DNA of 64,000 nucleotides from NCBI RefSeq assembly GCF_017254915.1, contig NZ_JAFKCT010000003.1, positions 1 to 64,000 on the forward strand. The letters run 5' to 3'. The position numbers and the translations under genes are program-made. Source of the DNA: Algoriphagus oliviformis (GTDB lineage Bacteria > Bacteroidota > Bacteroidia > Cytophagales > Cyclobacteriaceae). The notes under the pieces are model-generated. The model saw nothing but the letters and a program-made list of their open reading frames with translations. It had not been told where the DNA came from and did no database searches. Shown one piece after another: positions 26,507-37,535 of this stretch; the first letter of the stretch is position 1; each line of letters begins with the position of its first letter.

Positions 26507-27283
26507 TCAATTGGCGACCACGGCCTCTTTCTCCGGCATGGCAAAAAGCTTCTCGTCCAGAGGCTCGTCCACCAAAAACACATCGGAAAAACTCACCTGG
26601 TAGCGGATACGCCCCGTGGAGTCGTTTTCGTACGGATAGCCTGTCAAAATCCTCGGAAAGACCAAACCTCCCGCGTCACGATAGTCCTCATATTTCAGGG
26701 CGTTCATCGTCGTATTGGCCTGGTCAAAGAAAGTGACGGTGTACAGCAGCCAAGCCAGGCGTCCGGTCTCGGGATCGACCAGCATAAAATAGGTATCCTG
26801 GGGGCTGTCCCCTACGTTTTCCCCAAACTTAACGGCAAAAGCCTCGTAGGACTGCCCGTTGACGAGCTTGTCTTCTGCTCGCTCCACTGTGACCCCAGGA
26901 TCGGTGAAGATGTAGGGAATGGAGAAAAAGTAGAAATACAGGTTGTGGTAAAACCGGACTGAGTTGCCCTGAAAAGCATCGCGTCTGGGGCTGATCCAGA
27001 CTTTTTCCCCATCGTTGCCAATCTGCCAGGTATCTGCATCGATCCGCACCTTGCGGGAGACGAGGTCGATGTAGTGGTTTTCCCAGGCCAGGTTGGTTTC
27101 GTGTACCATGGCATAGGATAGGGAGCGGGCATTGACCCACTTTTGCCAATCTCCATGTGCGTCCAGCAGCCGCTTAAACTCATCGGGCTGGTCCAGTCTC
27201 GGGTCAGGTGTGGAGTTCTGTGTACCGCAGGCAAAGAAAACGAAGGCCAACAAAGCCAAGAACAGGAATCGGGAGCTAGTCAT
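26507..27283 (-). CDS. Putative lipoprotein, DUF6503-like
   Basis: A 258-residue exported protein. The start at 27283 gives a lipoprotein signal (MTSSRFLFLALLAFVFFACG, Cys at 19). An upstream in-frame codon would add a polar extension that breaks the signal. The mature part is beta-rich, with SWAV-type strands such as VWISPRRDAFQGNSVRFY and YFMLVDPETGRLAWLLYT, resembling the fold of outer-membrane lipoprotein-sorting proteins. I place it tentatively in the DUF6503-type proteins of Bacteroidota. It is convergent with the transglutaminase-like gene (6 bp apart) and divergent from the PepSY gene. Confidence 0.65.
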   Translation of the reverse strand: MTSSRFLFLALLAFVFFACGTQNSTPDPRLDQPDEFKRLLDAHGDWQKWVNARSLSYAMVHETNLAWENHYIDLVSRKVRIDADTWQIGNDGEKVWISPRRDAFQGNSVRFYHNLYFYFFSIPYIFTDPGVTVERAEDKLVNGQSYEAFAVKFGENVGDSPQDTYFMLVDPETGRLAWLLYTVTFFDQANTTMNALKYEDYRDAGGLVFPRILTGYPYENDSTGRIRYQVSFSDVFLVDEPLDEKLFAMPEKEAVVAN

Positions 27284-27449
27284 GGGGTGTTTTTTGAAAA
27301 TCAAGATACCAAAAGGAATGTGATCTGCCAGCTTTCCCTTCGCTTGCAAAACCAGACCTTTTCCGGGTGAAGAAAATCCCGTCGATCATCGCCTGGCACC
27401 TTTGGCAGCCCTGGCGATTTACTGATTTTCACCCAAAAAAGGTTTTTTA

Positions 27450-27464
27450 TTAGATCGAATCTAA
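27450..27464. promoter_or_regulatory. Possible iron-regulator operator upstream of the PepSY gene
   Basis: TTAGAT (27450-27455) and ATCTAA (27459-27464) form a 15-bp inverted repeat centred on CGA. It lies 49 bp before the PepSY protein start, in a strongly AT-rich stretch. It looks like the TTAGA-type palindromes seen at iron-dependent promoters in Bacteroidota. The match is short. Confidence 0.35.
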
Positions 27465-27512
27465 ATTAATAGAAACTCTTCTTTAGATTTGTTCCAATTA
27501 ATAATAAGCGCC

Positions 27513-28760
27513 ATGTGGAAATCCATCCGGAAGTTTTTAGTTGACATTCACCTCTATGCCGGCCTGACCTGCGGCCTCATCGTAATTGCCGTCTGTCTCA
27601 GCGGCACCATCTACGTGTACAACACTGAGATCCGTGAATGGTCTGATTCCGAGCGCTATTTCGTGGAAGTCTCCGGGACAAAAAAACCGCTGGACCAGCT
27701 GCGTACCGAGGTCGAGAGCAGCCTTTCGGGCGAAGTAGTCGGCGCCAGCGTATATCAGGGAGAAGACAGAAGCGTGCAGTTTCAGGTGAAACAAGCCGGA
27801 GAAGAGCGCCCTACTACCTATTTTGTAAATCCCTACACCGGTGAAATACTGGGCGACAACAGCGAAAAGAGCTCCGCCGAGGAGTTTATGGGCTACATGT
27901 TTTCCCTCCATCGCTGGCTGCTGCTGGACAGGATAGAGGAGCCTATGCTCGAGTCCATGGGCAACCGGGACCTGGGCCGCTTCATCAATGGCGTCGCCAC
28001 CCTGCTCTTCCTCCTGGGCGTGATGACGGGGATTTTCATCTGGTTTCCCCAAAAAGTAAAAAACTGGAAGCAAGGCCTGAAAATCAAATGGTCTGCCAAC
28101 TGGAAGCGGGTCAACCACGACCTGCACAACACCTTGGCTTTTTACTCTCTGATCATCCTGTTTCTGATGGCCGTGACCGGACCCTTCTGGTCCTACGAGT
28201 GGTACCGCACCGGCTGGCAAAAGACCTGGGACACCTACCAGGCTCCCTCCGGCAACGGCGGGGGAAGACCTGAAGGAGGAAGGTCTGAAGGAGGAAGAGA
28301 ACCTAGAGCCGAAAAGCCTGAAGAGGCCGCTCCAGCCGCACAAAAAACCATTTCCTTTGACGAGGTGGTAGCTGCCAGCAATGCCTCGCTTTCCTATGAG
28401 GGCAACCTCAGAATCTCTTTGCCCAACAAGCCCAAAGGTGATGTCTCGGTGAGCAAGTCCCGCACGGGATTTTTCGCCAAAGCTGGCTCTGACCAGCTCT
28501 CCCTGGACGCCGAAAGCCTCGAGGTGAAAGAAGCCAAGCTCTTTTCTGACCTCCCCGTGCGCCAGCAAATCGGCCGCTCGGTCAAGTCCCTCCACACGGG
28601 CGAGATCTTTGGCCAGTTCACCAAATTCCTTTGGTTTGTCGCCTGCCTCATCGCCACATCGCTTCCGATCACAGGAACGCTGATCTGGTGGAACAAGCGC
28701 AGCAAGAAAAAAACAACGCGATCCAAACAGTCCAAAAATACCCAGGTCGAGATGGCCTGA
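27513..28760 (+). CDS. PepSY-associated TM helix protein (PiuB-like)
   Basis: A 415-residue inner-membrane protein. TM1 is at about 11-34 (IHLYAGLTCGLIVIAVCLSGTIYVY), followed by a PepSY-like periplasmic part. The block SLHRWLL lies before TM2 (ATLLFLLGVMTGIFIWFP), and TM3 follows KRVNHDLHNTLAFYSL. The last helix at about 372-393 is followed by a basic tail. His residues in HLYAG, LHRW and NHDLH could bind haem. The family is often linked to siderophore or iron-chelate reduction. A Pro/Glu/Gly-rich linker (about 245-275) is notable. A possible iron operator lies upstream and a terminator downstream. Confidence 0.85.
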   Translation: MWKSIRKFLVDIHLYAGLTCGLIVIAVCLSGTIYVYNTEIREWSDSERYFVEVSGTKKPLDQLRTEVESSLSGEVVGASVYQGEDRSVQFQVKQAGEERPTTYFVNPYTGEILGDNSEKSSAEEFMGYMFSLHRWLLLDRIEEPMLESMGNRDLGRFINGVATLLFLLGVMTGIFIWFPQKVKNWKQGLKIKWSANWKRVNHDLHNTLAFYSLIILFLMAVTGPFWSYEWYRTGWQKTWDTYQAPSGNGGGRPEGGRSEGGREPRAEKPEEAAPAAQKTISFDEVVAASNASLSYEGNLRISLPNKPKGDVSVSKSRTGFFAKAGSDQLSLDAESLEVKEAKLFSDLPVRQQIGRSVKSLHTGEIFGQFTKFLWFVACLIATSLPITGTLIWWNKRSKKKTTRSKQSKNTQVEMA

Positions 28761-28768
28761 TTTTTAAA

Positions 28769-28794
28769 AAGCGGGTGCAGTCACCCGCTTTTTT
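28769..28794 (+). terminator. Rho-independent terminator after the PepSY gene
   Basis: Stem AAGCGGGTG with CACCCGCTT (28769-28790), 4-nt loop, then a run of T. A-rich sequence on the 5' side makes it partly usable for the convergent gene at 28820-30022. Confidence 0.85.
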
Positions 28795-28819
28795 GTCTTC
28801 CAAGAATCTTCAAAAAAGA

Positions 28820-30022
28820 CTATTGCCGCTCGATGTACATGACGGCCGAGTCCTCCACGTATTTGGCAGGATTGAAGGAGGTGTAAAACTTGTTCTTCAG
28901 GTTGTTGAGGGGAGAGTTCAAGCCGGAGATGCGGGAGGTGAATTCCGCCGGAAACTTGCTGGAGTCCGAGTAAGCAGTGATGAGGTTTTCGTATTGGTCG
29001 ATATTGCCCTGCATTCTCATGGTGAGCTGGCCGAAGCGCAGGCGTAGGGACTGGACCTTGTACATGTAGGTCTCGATCTGGCCGAGCCACCTTCCACGGG
29101 TTTCGGGATTGAGGTCGAGCTTGGCGATCTTGTCGGCGATGGCCTTTCTGCATTCGTTTTTGAAAGCTTCGCGCTCAGAGTCCAGGGTTGCCTTGAGATA
29201 GCGCCTTTGGTACCTGCTCCGATCTATCCCAAAATACTGGATCTGCTCGTCCAGCAGTGCGGCATTTTCCTTTTGGAGCTGCTCCAGCTCTTTGTTGATC
29301 AGCTTCCATTCGTGGTCTATGATGGCCTTCTGCTGTTCAAACTGGCTGGCGACCGTCAGCACACGCAGCATCTCCGGAGACTTTTCGTACAGCTCTTTTT
29401 CCTTTTTTCCCAAGGTGCTGACCAGGCTGGTCACGCTGGAGATGGCCGTATTGACCATGGTGCCGTAGAGCGGCACGGCAGCGGAAGCATTGGAGATCAA
29501 GCTGATCGACTGCATCAGCACCCCCATCATGGCATCGGACTGTCCCTCCTTGCTGTACCACTTGTCAAACTCCGTCTTCCAGGTGGAGAAGGCCTTGTAG
29601 GACTGGATCTTGCTGACGTCTCCCAGCTGATCAAAAAAGGCCTGTGAAGTCAAAAACAGCTCCACAGGCTGGATATCCCGCTGTATGCTCAGGAGTTCGG
29701 TGAAAGCCAACTGGCCATTGAGGTTGATTTTGGTCTTTGGAGCCTCCTCGATGATCTTGAGGCGATTGTCCAGGGCGAGCTGCAGCTTTTCCAGGTCGTT
29801 GATTTTCTCCTTGTCGTTTGCGGTCTTGCTGTCGGTCGCGGCGATTTTCTCAGTCAGGCGGTTTACCAGCTCTTCGTTGGACTTGAGCTTTTCATTGAGC
29901 TCCTTGAGCTGGTTGTCTCGGTCGTTTTTGATCTGTTCGGCTATTTCTGTCTGGGCCAGCAGGCAGGTGATGCAGGTCGCCAGGAGACAGAGACTGAGGA
30001 GAAAGGTACGAATCATGGCCAT
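28820..30022 (-). CDS. Unknown secreted helical protein
   Basis: A 400-residue protein that I do not recognise. A signal peptide is clear (MIRTFLLSLCLLATCITCLLAQ). Almost all of the rest is helical with coiled-coil segments: about 25-95 (EIAEQIKNDRDNQLKELNEKL), 230-290 and 310-370. One long uncharged segment lies in the middle at about 170-208 (SLISNASAAVPLYGTMVNTA). Coiled coils around a single hydrophobic hairpin is the layout of alpha-helical pore-forming toxins such as ClyA or Hbl, but no family motif supports this. An ATG at 30016 is equally possible. A longer frame to 30082 has a poor N-terminus. Confidence 0.7.
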   Translation of the reverse strand: MAMIRTFLLSLCLLATCITCLLAQTEIAEQIKNDRDNQLKELNEKLKSNEELVNRLTEKIAATDSKTANDKEKINDLEKLQLALDNRLKIIEEAPKTKINLNGQLAFTELLSIQRDIQPVELFLTSQAFFDQLGDVSKIQSYKAFSTWKTEFDKWYSKEGQSDAMMGVLMQSISLISNASAAVPLYGTMVNTAISSVTSLVSTLGKKEKELYEKSPEMLRVLTVASQFEQQKAIIDHEWKLINKELEQLQKENAALLDEQIQYFGIDRSRYQRRYLKATLDSEREAFKNECRKAIADKIAKLDLNPETRGRWLGQIETYMYKVQSLRLRFGQLTMRMQGNIDQYENLITAYSDSSKFPAEFTSRISGLNSPLNNLKNKFYTSFNPAKYVEDSAVMYIERQ

Positions 30023-32804
<2,782 letters not shown>

Positions 32805-32890
32805 ATGGGAGAGACTAGATGCTAGATATTAGAATCAAGAAATTTGAGAAAACTGGTCGAGATAATTTATCCTCCAAAAACCAAAAAAAC

Positions 32891-33238
32891 ATGGCATTTG
32901 CTAAAGAACAGTTACAGACACTTGAGTCTACCTTGACGATTTGGTTGGCAGTACGCCGTCCAGAGGCAGCCCTTCGCGACAAGATAGACTTGGGCTATAC
33001 GATCAAAAATCAAGACATTTTTCTTGAAGAGATACGACCAATCTGGAACAAACCCGAAGAGATGGGCAGGTACGCTTTTGCTAAGATCAAATACGAAAAA
33101 GCTACAGAGCTGTGGAAGATCTACTGGATGCGCGGCAACTTGAAATGGCATCCCTACGAGCCCAAGCCCGTCTTCGGTCGGCTGGAGTTGGCACTGGAGG
33201 AAATCATGAAGGATCCGTATCATTGCTTTTTTGGGTGA
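32891..33238 (+). CDS. DUF3024 domain protein
   Basis: A 115-residue protein. The block IYWMRGNLKWHPYEPKP (about residues 76-92) is typical of DUF3024, a small family of unknown function often found near toxin-antitoxin and restriction genes. The ATG at 32891 is preferred to an upstream start at 32819, which would add a basic, unrelated N-terminus. The gene is less GC-rich than ligA. The 3' end overlaps nothing, and the next genes form a toxin-antitoxin module on the same strand. Confidence 0.75.
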   Translation: MAFAKEQLQTLESTLTIWLAVRRPEAALRDKIDLGYTIKNQDIFLEEIRPIWNKPEEMGRYAFAKIKYEKATELWKIYWMRGNLKWHPYEPKPVFGRLELALEEIMKDPYHCFFG

Positions 33239-33536
33239 TAATCATCCTTCCTCTTCAGAAATTTTTCGTTGCAGGAATTCGGGAAATTCAACATATTGAA
33301 ACGAGTCCGCTTTTCAACACAATCATTAATGGCATTCAACTAAGACTCCCGAGTAAAAACCCCCGCAATCCTACATCTGATCCGCTTGGGCTTTCTCAAG
33401 AACTCGCCCCCCCCGGGACTGGCTCGTACCGATGCTGATGAATGGACAAGTAGCTGTGTGGGATGCATAAGAGCTGGTGGAAGAGAAGCTCGTGCCGTAA
33501 GCGGAGGATGGAAAGGCGTGGAATTTCCAGGAACGG
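33239..33536. other. Intergenic stretch before the toxin-antitoxin module
   Basis: About 300 bp with frames broken by stops and mixed composition, including a run of eight C near 33410. No gene remnant could be named. It ends at the promoter at 33537. Confidence 0.4.
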
Positions 33537-33567
33537 TTTGAGATAATTAACCTATTGCTTAATTTTG
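33537..33567 (+). promoter_or_regulatory. Perfect Bacteroidota promoter of the toxin-antitoxin-chaperone operon
   Basis: TTTG (33537-33540), 19 bp spacer and TAATTTTG (33560-33567) match the -33/-7 consensus TTTG-N19-TAnnTTTG without a mismatch. The GTG of the toxin gene starts 2 bp after the -7 box, so the transcript would be leaderless or start a few bases inside the frame. Confidence 0.6.
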
Positions 33568-33569
33568 AC

Positions 33570-33980
33570 GTGAAAAGAAAAGCGGAACTGATCAAAATTT
33601 CCGAAGACGGCAAGAAGGCTTTTTACCTGGACACTGAGAACTCCGGGGAAATAAAGGCCTTTTTGGAGTCTGATCCGGCGAATAAGAAGAAGTTCCGCAC
33701 CGCCTTGGAGTTGATCCTGAACCACAGGGCTCCGAGAGATCTATATGACAAGGAAGATTTCGAAAAAGGATGTGAGCAGGTCACTGCCATCAAACTGTTT
33801 AAGGGGAAAAAGAACCCCAGGATCTATTGCCAGCAATATACCGATGGCGATACGGAGCGTTTTGTGATCATAGGAGTGGAACTCCTGGAAAAGAAAAAGT
33901 CCCAGCAGCTCACCGCAGCGGAAAAAAACATCATCAGAAGAGTATCAAAGTACGAATACGACCTAAGCCCAACACCATGA
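33570..33980 (+). CDS. HigB/RelE-like toxin of a toxin-antitoxin-chaperone module
   Basis: A protein of about 136 residues. The C-terminal half looks like a RelE/HigB mRNA interferase: strands VTAIKLFKGKKNPRIYC and RFVIIGVELLEKKKSQQL, then a helix with AAEKNIIRRVSKYEYDL. The assignment is by fold pattern and by context, not by a strict motif. No ATG is available. GTG 33570 is chosen because the promoter ends at 33567, and TTG 33555 is the alternative. The stop overlaps the ATG of the antitoxin by 4 nt (ATGA). The toxin-first order is that of higBA. Confidence 0.65.
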   Translation: MKRKAELIKISEDGKKAFYLDTENSGEIKAFLESDPANKKKFRTALELILNHRAPRDLYDKEDFEKGCEQVTAIKLFKGKKNPRIYCQQYTDGDTERFVIIGVELLEKKKSQQLTAAEKNIIRRVSKYEYDLSPTP

Positions 33981-34414
33981 CAAACCCAATTAAAAGCGAG
34001 TGGGACGCACTCCTGAGCGAGATGTCCTACGAGGAGCAGGTTGCTTCCAAAGCAGATGTCTTGGCCCTGCAGTTTCTAGGCTTGGTAGATCAGAAGATGG
34101 AGGAGTCAGGAATGACCAAAAAAGAATTGGGGGAGAGAATAGGCACCTCCGCTTCATTTATCACGCAGCTGTTTCGTGGAAACCGTAAGCCCAACTGGAA
34201 TATTCTGGCGAAGATATCCTTGGAGTTGAATTTGGATTTCAAGGTATTGACAGAAAAGCTTTTTCAGGAAAAGGTGCAGGAGGAACTGATGGCATACCAT
34301 CAGCGATGGTCAAAAACCCAAGAATACCTTAACCTGAAAGATCAAGTCACCAATCCTCAGCTGGTGATGGCGGTAAGCCCCGCGGGCGAGGATGAATATG
34401 CCATGGCAGGATGA
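33977..34414 (+). CDS. HigA-like XRE antitoxin with C-terminal extension
   Basis: A 145-residue protein. Residues about 30-95 form a Cro/C1-type helix-turn-helix (MTKKELGERIGTSASFITQLFRGNRKPNW). About 50 residues follow the DNA-binding domain (AYHQRWSKTQEYLNLKDQV and a Val/Met-rich end). In toxin-antitoxin-chaperone systems such an extension is the chaperone addiction region that the SecB-like protein binds. The role of this tail is inferred from the neighbouring gene. It should neutralise the toxin and repress the operon. Both ends overlap neighbours by 4 nt, so the three genes are translationally coupled. Confidence 0.8.
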   Translation: MTNPIKSEWDALLSEMSYEEQVASKADVLALQFLGLVDQKMEESGMTKKELGERIGTSASFITQLFRGNRKPNWNILAKISLELNLDFKVLTEKLFQEKVQEELMAYHQRWSKTQEYLNLKDQVTNPQLVMAVSPAGEDEYAMAG

Positions 34415-34860
34415 AAGCAAAGTTTTCCCCCTTACAATTACTGGATTTCAAATTACTGGAATCCCACTACGAATTCATCGTTCCAAAAAACGAAGAGATC
34501 AATGTCAAGGAGCTCTTTCAGTCCTATCCAGTAGATATTGACTTCGGCATTGGCAAGACTGAAGTCGATGGAGAAATCCAGTTGTTTACCAAAATCGAAG
34601 TAAATCGAGCTGGGAAAAAGCCGCTGGCCGGCTATAAGCTGATGGTCGAAGGTGGCGGAACATTTCAAATACAAGATCCTGACAATGTAGAGGAAGGCCT
34701 GAGAAACAACTTGAGCCAATTCTCTACATTGAATATGATGATCAACAACCTGAGAAACATCCTGTACCAGATCACCAACCTAGGCCCGATGGGAGGGTAC
34801 CTCTTGCCTCCGATAGATATCACCCAATTGCTGAAAGACAAGTCGGGAAATCAGGAATAG
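34411..34860 (+). CDS. SecB-like chaperone of the toxin-antitoxin module
   Basis: A 149-residue protein with SecB-family features: an N-terminal strand region (LLDFKLLESHYEFIVP), long amphipathic strands (IQLFTKIEVNRAG, AGYKLMVEGGGTFQI) and the end block GGYLLPPIDITQLLKD, which corresponds to the PPI-D-F motif of SecB. Solitary SecB works in protein export. Here the gene overlaps the antitoxin stop by 4 nt, as in the Mycobacterium tuberculosis HigB-HigA-SecB system. It probably protects the antitoxin from degradation. A 13-bp perfect hairpin follows at 34904. Confidence 0.75.
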   Translation: MKAKFSPLQLLDFKLLESHYEFIVPKNEEINVKELFQSYPVDIDFGIGKTEVDGEIQLFTKIEVNRAGKKPLAGYKLMVEGGGTFQIQDPDNVEEGLRNNLSQFSTLNMMINNLRNILYQITNLGPMGGYLLPPIDITQLLKDKSGNQE

Positions 34861-34903
34861 TTCGCTGGTCTGGCAAAGCAAATGAGGCAAAATCAACCAG
34901 TTT

Positions 34904-34934
34904 GCAAAGGTCAGCTTCAACAGCTGACCTTTGC
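34904..34934 (+). terminator. Strong hairpin after the toxin-antitoxin-chaperone operon
   Basis: Perfect 13-bp stem GCAAAGGTCAGCT (34904-34916) with AGCTGACCTTTGC (34922-34934), 5-nt loop. No T tract follows, so it may be a Rho-assisted terminator or an mRNA-end stabiliser. Confidence 0.5.
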
Positions 34935-35025
34935 CATAATTGGCTCTCACGTCTTGGCATAAACGATCGTCTTACCAGCAATTCGAAAAAGGCACCGTCT
35001 CTGGAATGTTTTAAACTGCCACCAA

Positions 35026-35382
35026 ATGCCCACCGACCTCCAGACCTTCTACCTCTCCCAGCCCGAACCCAACAAGAGCTGTTTGCTTGCCTTGCGGGAC
35101 TTGATCCTGGCGCAGGATTCGGAGATCATCGAGACCCGCAAGTACGGCATGCCTTGTTTCTGCTACCGCAAAAAGGCCGTTTGCTACCTCTGGACGGACA
35201 AGAAAACCACCGAACCCTACCTACTCCTCGTCGAGGGCAAGCAGCTGCTCCACCCCGCCCTGGAAGCGGGTGATCGCAGCAGGATGAAGATCTTTCGGGT
35301 GGACCCCATCGCCGACCTGCCTCTGATGTCCCTCATCGACATCCTCTCCGAAGCCCTGGCACTTTATGGAAGAAAGCGCTGA
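35026..35382 (+). CDS. DUF1801 domain protein
   Basis: A 118-residue protein of the DUF1801/YdhG-like family. Typical blocks are QPEPNKSCLLALRDLIL, ETRKYGMPCFCYRKKAVCYLW and the closing LIDILSEALALY. The family has a small alpha/beta fold related to iron-chaperone frataxin in structure, and its role is not established. It is a single gene between the toxin-antitoxin module and the symporter and has the higher GC content of the host chromosome. Confidence 0.85.
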   Translation: MPTDLQTFYLSQPEPNKSCLLALRDLILAQDSEIIETRKYGMPCFCYRKKAVCYLWTDKKTTEPYLLLVEGKQLLHPALEAGDRSRMKIFRVDPIADLPLMSLIDILSEALALYGRKR

Positions 35383-35512
35383 GTAAGCACCCGCCCTACC
35401 GCTCCTCAATTAAATCCCGCCAGGCTAAAGCAAAGCTGGCTTTCCTTCTATCTTAGCAAATCCAAAAAATCAAGCCAGTGCCGCACAGGGCCATTTCAGC
35501 CCCCTTTTATCT

Positions 35513-36679
35513 ATGAAAAAAATAGTCAACAGCCTTTTGTTCAAAGTCTTCGTTGCCATTTTGCTGGGCATCGCCTTCGGGCTTTACATGCCTGAGTGGT
35601 TCAACAGGATCTTTGCCACCTTCAACGCCTTCTTCGGACAGTTCCTCAGCTTTGCCATTCCGCTCATCATCATGGGCCTGATTATGCCTGCGATCTCCGA
35701 CCTGGGGAAAGAGGCGGGCAAATTGCTCCTGCTCACTGCGGCGATCGCTTACGGCTCTACTTTGTTTTCCGGCTTTATGACCTACTTTTCTGCCTCAGCG
35801 ATCTTCCCTGGCCTCTTGGAATCCCATGTCAACTCGGCCGGCGAAGTGGCGGAAACCACCCGCGAGCTGACACCCTATTTCTCCATCGCCATCCCCCCGG
35901 TGCTGGACGTCATGTCCGCCTTGGTTTTGGCATTCGTGATTGGCTTGGGGCTTTCCTTCCAGGAAAAATCCACCCTGAAATCCGCCGTGAAGGATTTCCA
36001 GACCATCATCATGCAGTTGATCGAAAACGTCATCGTCCCCCTTCTTCCGCTCTTTATCCTTGGCATCTTTGCCAACATGGCCTACAGTGGGCAGGTATTT
36101 GAGATTCTTTCCGTCTTCCTGAACATCATCGGGGTGATCTTTGCCCTCCATATCCTGCTCCTTCTGCTGCAGTACCTGATTGCCGGGACGCTTGTCAAAA
36201 GAAACCCCATCCGCCTCCTGGCCACGATGATGCCCGCCTACCTCACGGCTTTGGGCACCCAGTCATCGGCTGCCACCATTCCCGTGACCCTCGCCCAGGC
36301 TGAGAAAAACGGGGTTCCGGAGAAAGTTGCCGGCTTTGTGATCCCACTCTGCGCCACGATCCACCTGGCGGGAAGCATCATGAAAATCACCGCTTGCGCC
36401 ATGGCACTGATGATCCTGGGGGGCCAGGTCTTTGACTTCGCCATGTTTGCAGGGTTTATCTTCATGTTGGGCATTGCGATGGTCGCCGCGCCCGGGGTAC
36501 CCGGAGGGGCTATCATGGCCGCGGTCGGCGTTTTGCAGGCGATGTTGGGTTTTGACGAGGAGATGATTGGCTTGATGATCGCCTTGTACATCGCCATGGA
36601 CAGCTTTGGCACGGCCTGCAATGTAACCGGAGACGGGGCAATCGCCTTGGTGGTAAACAAGATCGCGGGGAAAGAGTGA
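35513..36679 (+). CDS. Dicarboxylate/amino acid:cation symporter (DAACS family)
   Basis: A 388-residue inner-membrane transporter with 8 membrane helices and two re-entrant hairpins. The Ser-rich hairpin 1 region is AYLTALGTQSSAATIPVTL, and TM7 and hairpin 2 have GSIMKITACAMALM and PGVPGGAIMAAVGVL. The C-terminal TM8 shows YIAMDSFGTACNVTGDGA, which corresponds to the substrate-binding D-x-x-x-T-x-x-N motif. Substrates of the family are glutamate, aspartate, C4-dicarboxylates or serine/threonine with Na+ or H+. The choice cannot be made here. It is slightly shorter than GltP (about 430), with the loss mostly in loops. Confidence 0.9.
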   Translation: MKKIVNSLLFKVFVAILLGIAFGLYMPEWFNRIFATFNAFFGQFLSFAIPLIIMGLIMPAISDLGKEAGKLLLLTAAIAYGSTLFSGFMTYFSASAIFPGLLESHVNSAGEVAETTRELTPYFSIAIPPVLDVMSALVLAFVIGLGLSFQEKSTLKSAVKDFQTIIMQLIENVIVPLLPLFILGIFANMAYSGQVFEILSVFLNIIGVIFALHILLLLLQYLIAGTLVKRNPIRLLATMMPAYLTALGTQSSAATIPVTLAQAEKNGVPEKVAGFVIPLCATIHLAGSIMKITACAMALMILGGQVFDFAMFAGFIFMLGIAMVAAPGVPGGAIMAAVGVLQAMLGFDEEMIGLMIALYIAMDSFGTACNVTGDGAIALVVNKIAGKE

Positions 36680-36681
36680 AG

Positions 36682-36750
36682 CAGTGCGCAGTAGGCAGTG
36701 GGCAGTCCAAACTGCTTACTGCTTACCGCCTACCGCCTACTGCCTACTGG
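36682..36750. repeat. GGCAGTA-type heptad repeat with inverted half
   Basis: GCAGTAGGCAGTGGGCAG on the left side is mirrored on the right by CTGCTTACTGCTTACCGCC and CTACTGCCTACTGG. It can fold into a hairpin between the convergent symporter and peptidase genes. The same heptads occur at both ends of the repeat field at 8131-9052. Confidence 0.65.
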
Positions 36751-37535
36751 CCTCCGGCCGGATCCGCATTGAAGGCCTCCGAGAGCGCCGCGTAGAGTTC
36801 CGGATGCTTTTCCTTGAACAGCCTGGGCCTTTCGAAAAAATACTCTCCGGTCACAGCCAAAAACTCCTGCGGGTTGGTAGCTCCGTAGGGATTGATGTCG
36901 CTCTTGCCCTTCAGCATTTCCTCGGTGTTCTTCTTGATCAGATTGATCCAGGGCAAGATAGCCTGATGCTTCATGTAAATCGCCGGCACGCCGTCCACAT
37001 CCCCGTCCTGCTTGTCAAAAAGATGGATGAATTCGTGGATGCCCACATTGTACTTGTCGCTTTGGTTTTCGAAGCCCAGCCACAGCGCTGGCTTGGAGAA
37101 AATCACCAGATTGCTCATCATCCCGCCACTCCCTGCCATCCCGGCGATGTTGCGCTCCCCTGCGGAAAAATCGAAGTCCTCGGTGAAAAGATCGGGATAC
37201 AGCAAGACCTCTACGAGCGTCTTATACTCCCACTCGGGAAACCGGAAAATCGGGATCACGGCGCTGCTCGCCACCAAAAGCCTGTCCTCGTCGGACACCT
37301 CCGTTTTGATGCCCGTGATGCGGATTCGTCCCAAAAACCGCTGGACTTTCCTTTCGAAATCACGCTTCTCTTCTTCCTCCAATTCCTGGTAAAATCGAAC
37401 CTTTTCGGAAAGAAAGCCCCTCCACTGCTCGGGAAAGGCGTCGGGCATAGCCAAGCCGCTTTTTCTGGGTTTGAAAAAAGCCCAAGCCAGCAACGCAAGC
37501 AAAGCCGAGGCAAAGAGAAGGGTGAAAATCGACAT
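36744..37535 (-). CDS. Zinc-dependent peptidase, MtfA-like
   Basis: A 263-residue protein with one N-terminal membrane helix (residues 3-20) and a metallopeptidase domain. The zinc motif is HEFIH in YNVGIHEFIHLFDKQDG (about residues 165-180), and the downstream Glu-containing block is NPYGATNPQEFLAVTGEYFFE. E. coli MtfA (DgsA anti-repressor) has the same motif and activates peptidase activity after binding Mlc. Here no Mlc-like gene is nearby. The membrane anchor at the N-terminus is a frequent variant. It is convergent with the symporter. Confidence 0.88.
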   Translation of the reverse strand: MSIFTLLFASALLALLAWAFFKPRKSGLAMPDAFPEQWRGFLSEKVRFYQELEEEEKRDFERKVQRFLGRIRITGIKTEVSDEDRLLVASSAVIPIFRFPEWEYKTLVEVLLYPDLFTEDFDFSAGERNIAGMAGSGGMMSNLVIFSKPALWLGFENQSDKYNVGIHEFIHLFDKQDGDVDGVPAIYMKHQAILPWINLIKKNTEEMLKGKSDINPYGATNPQEFLAVTGEYFFERPRLFKEKHPELYAALSEAFNADPAGGQ

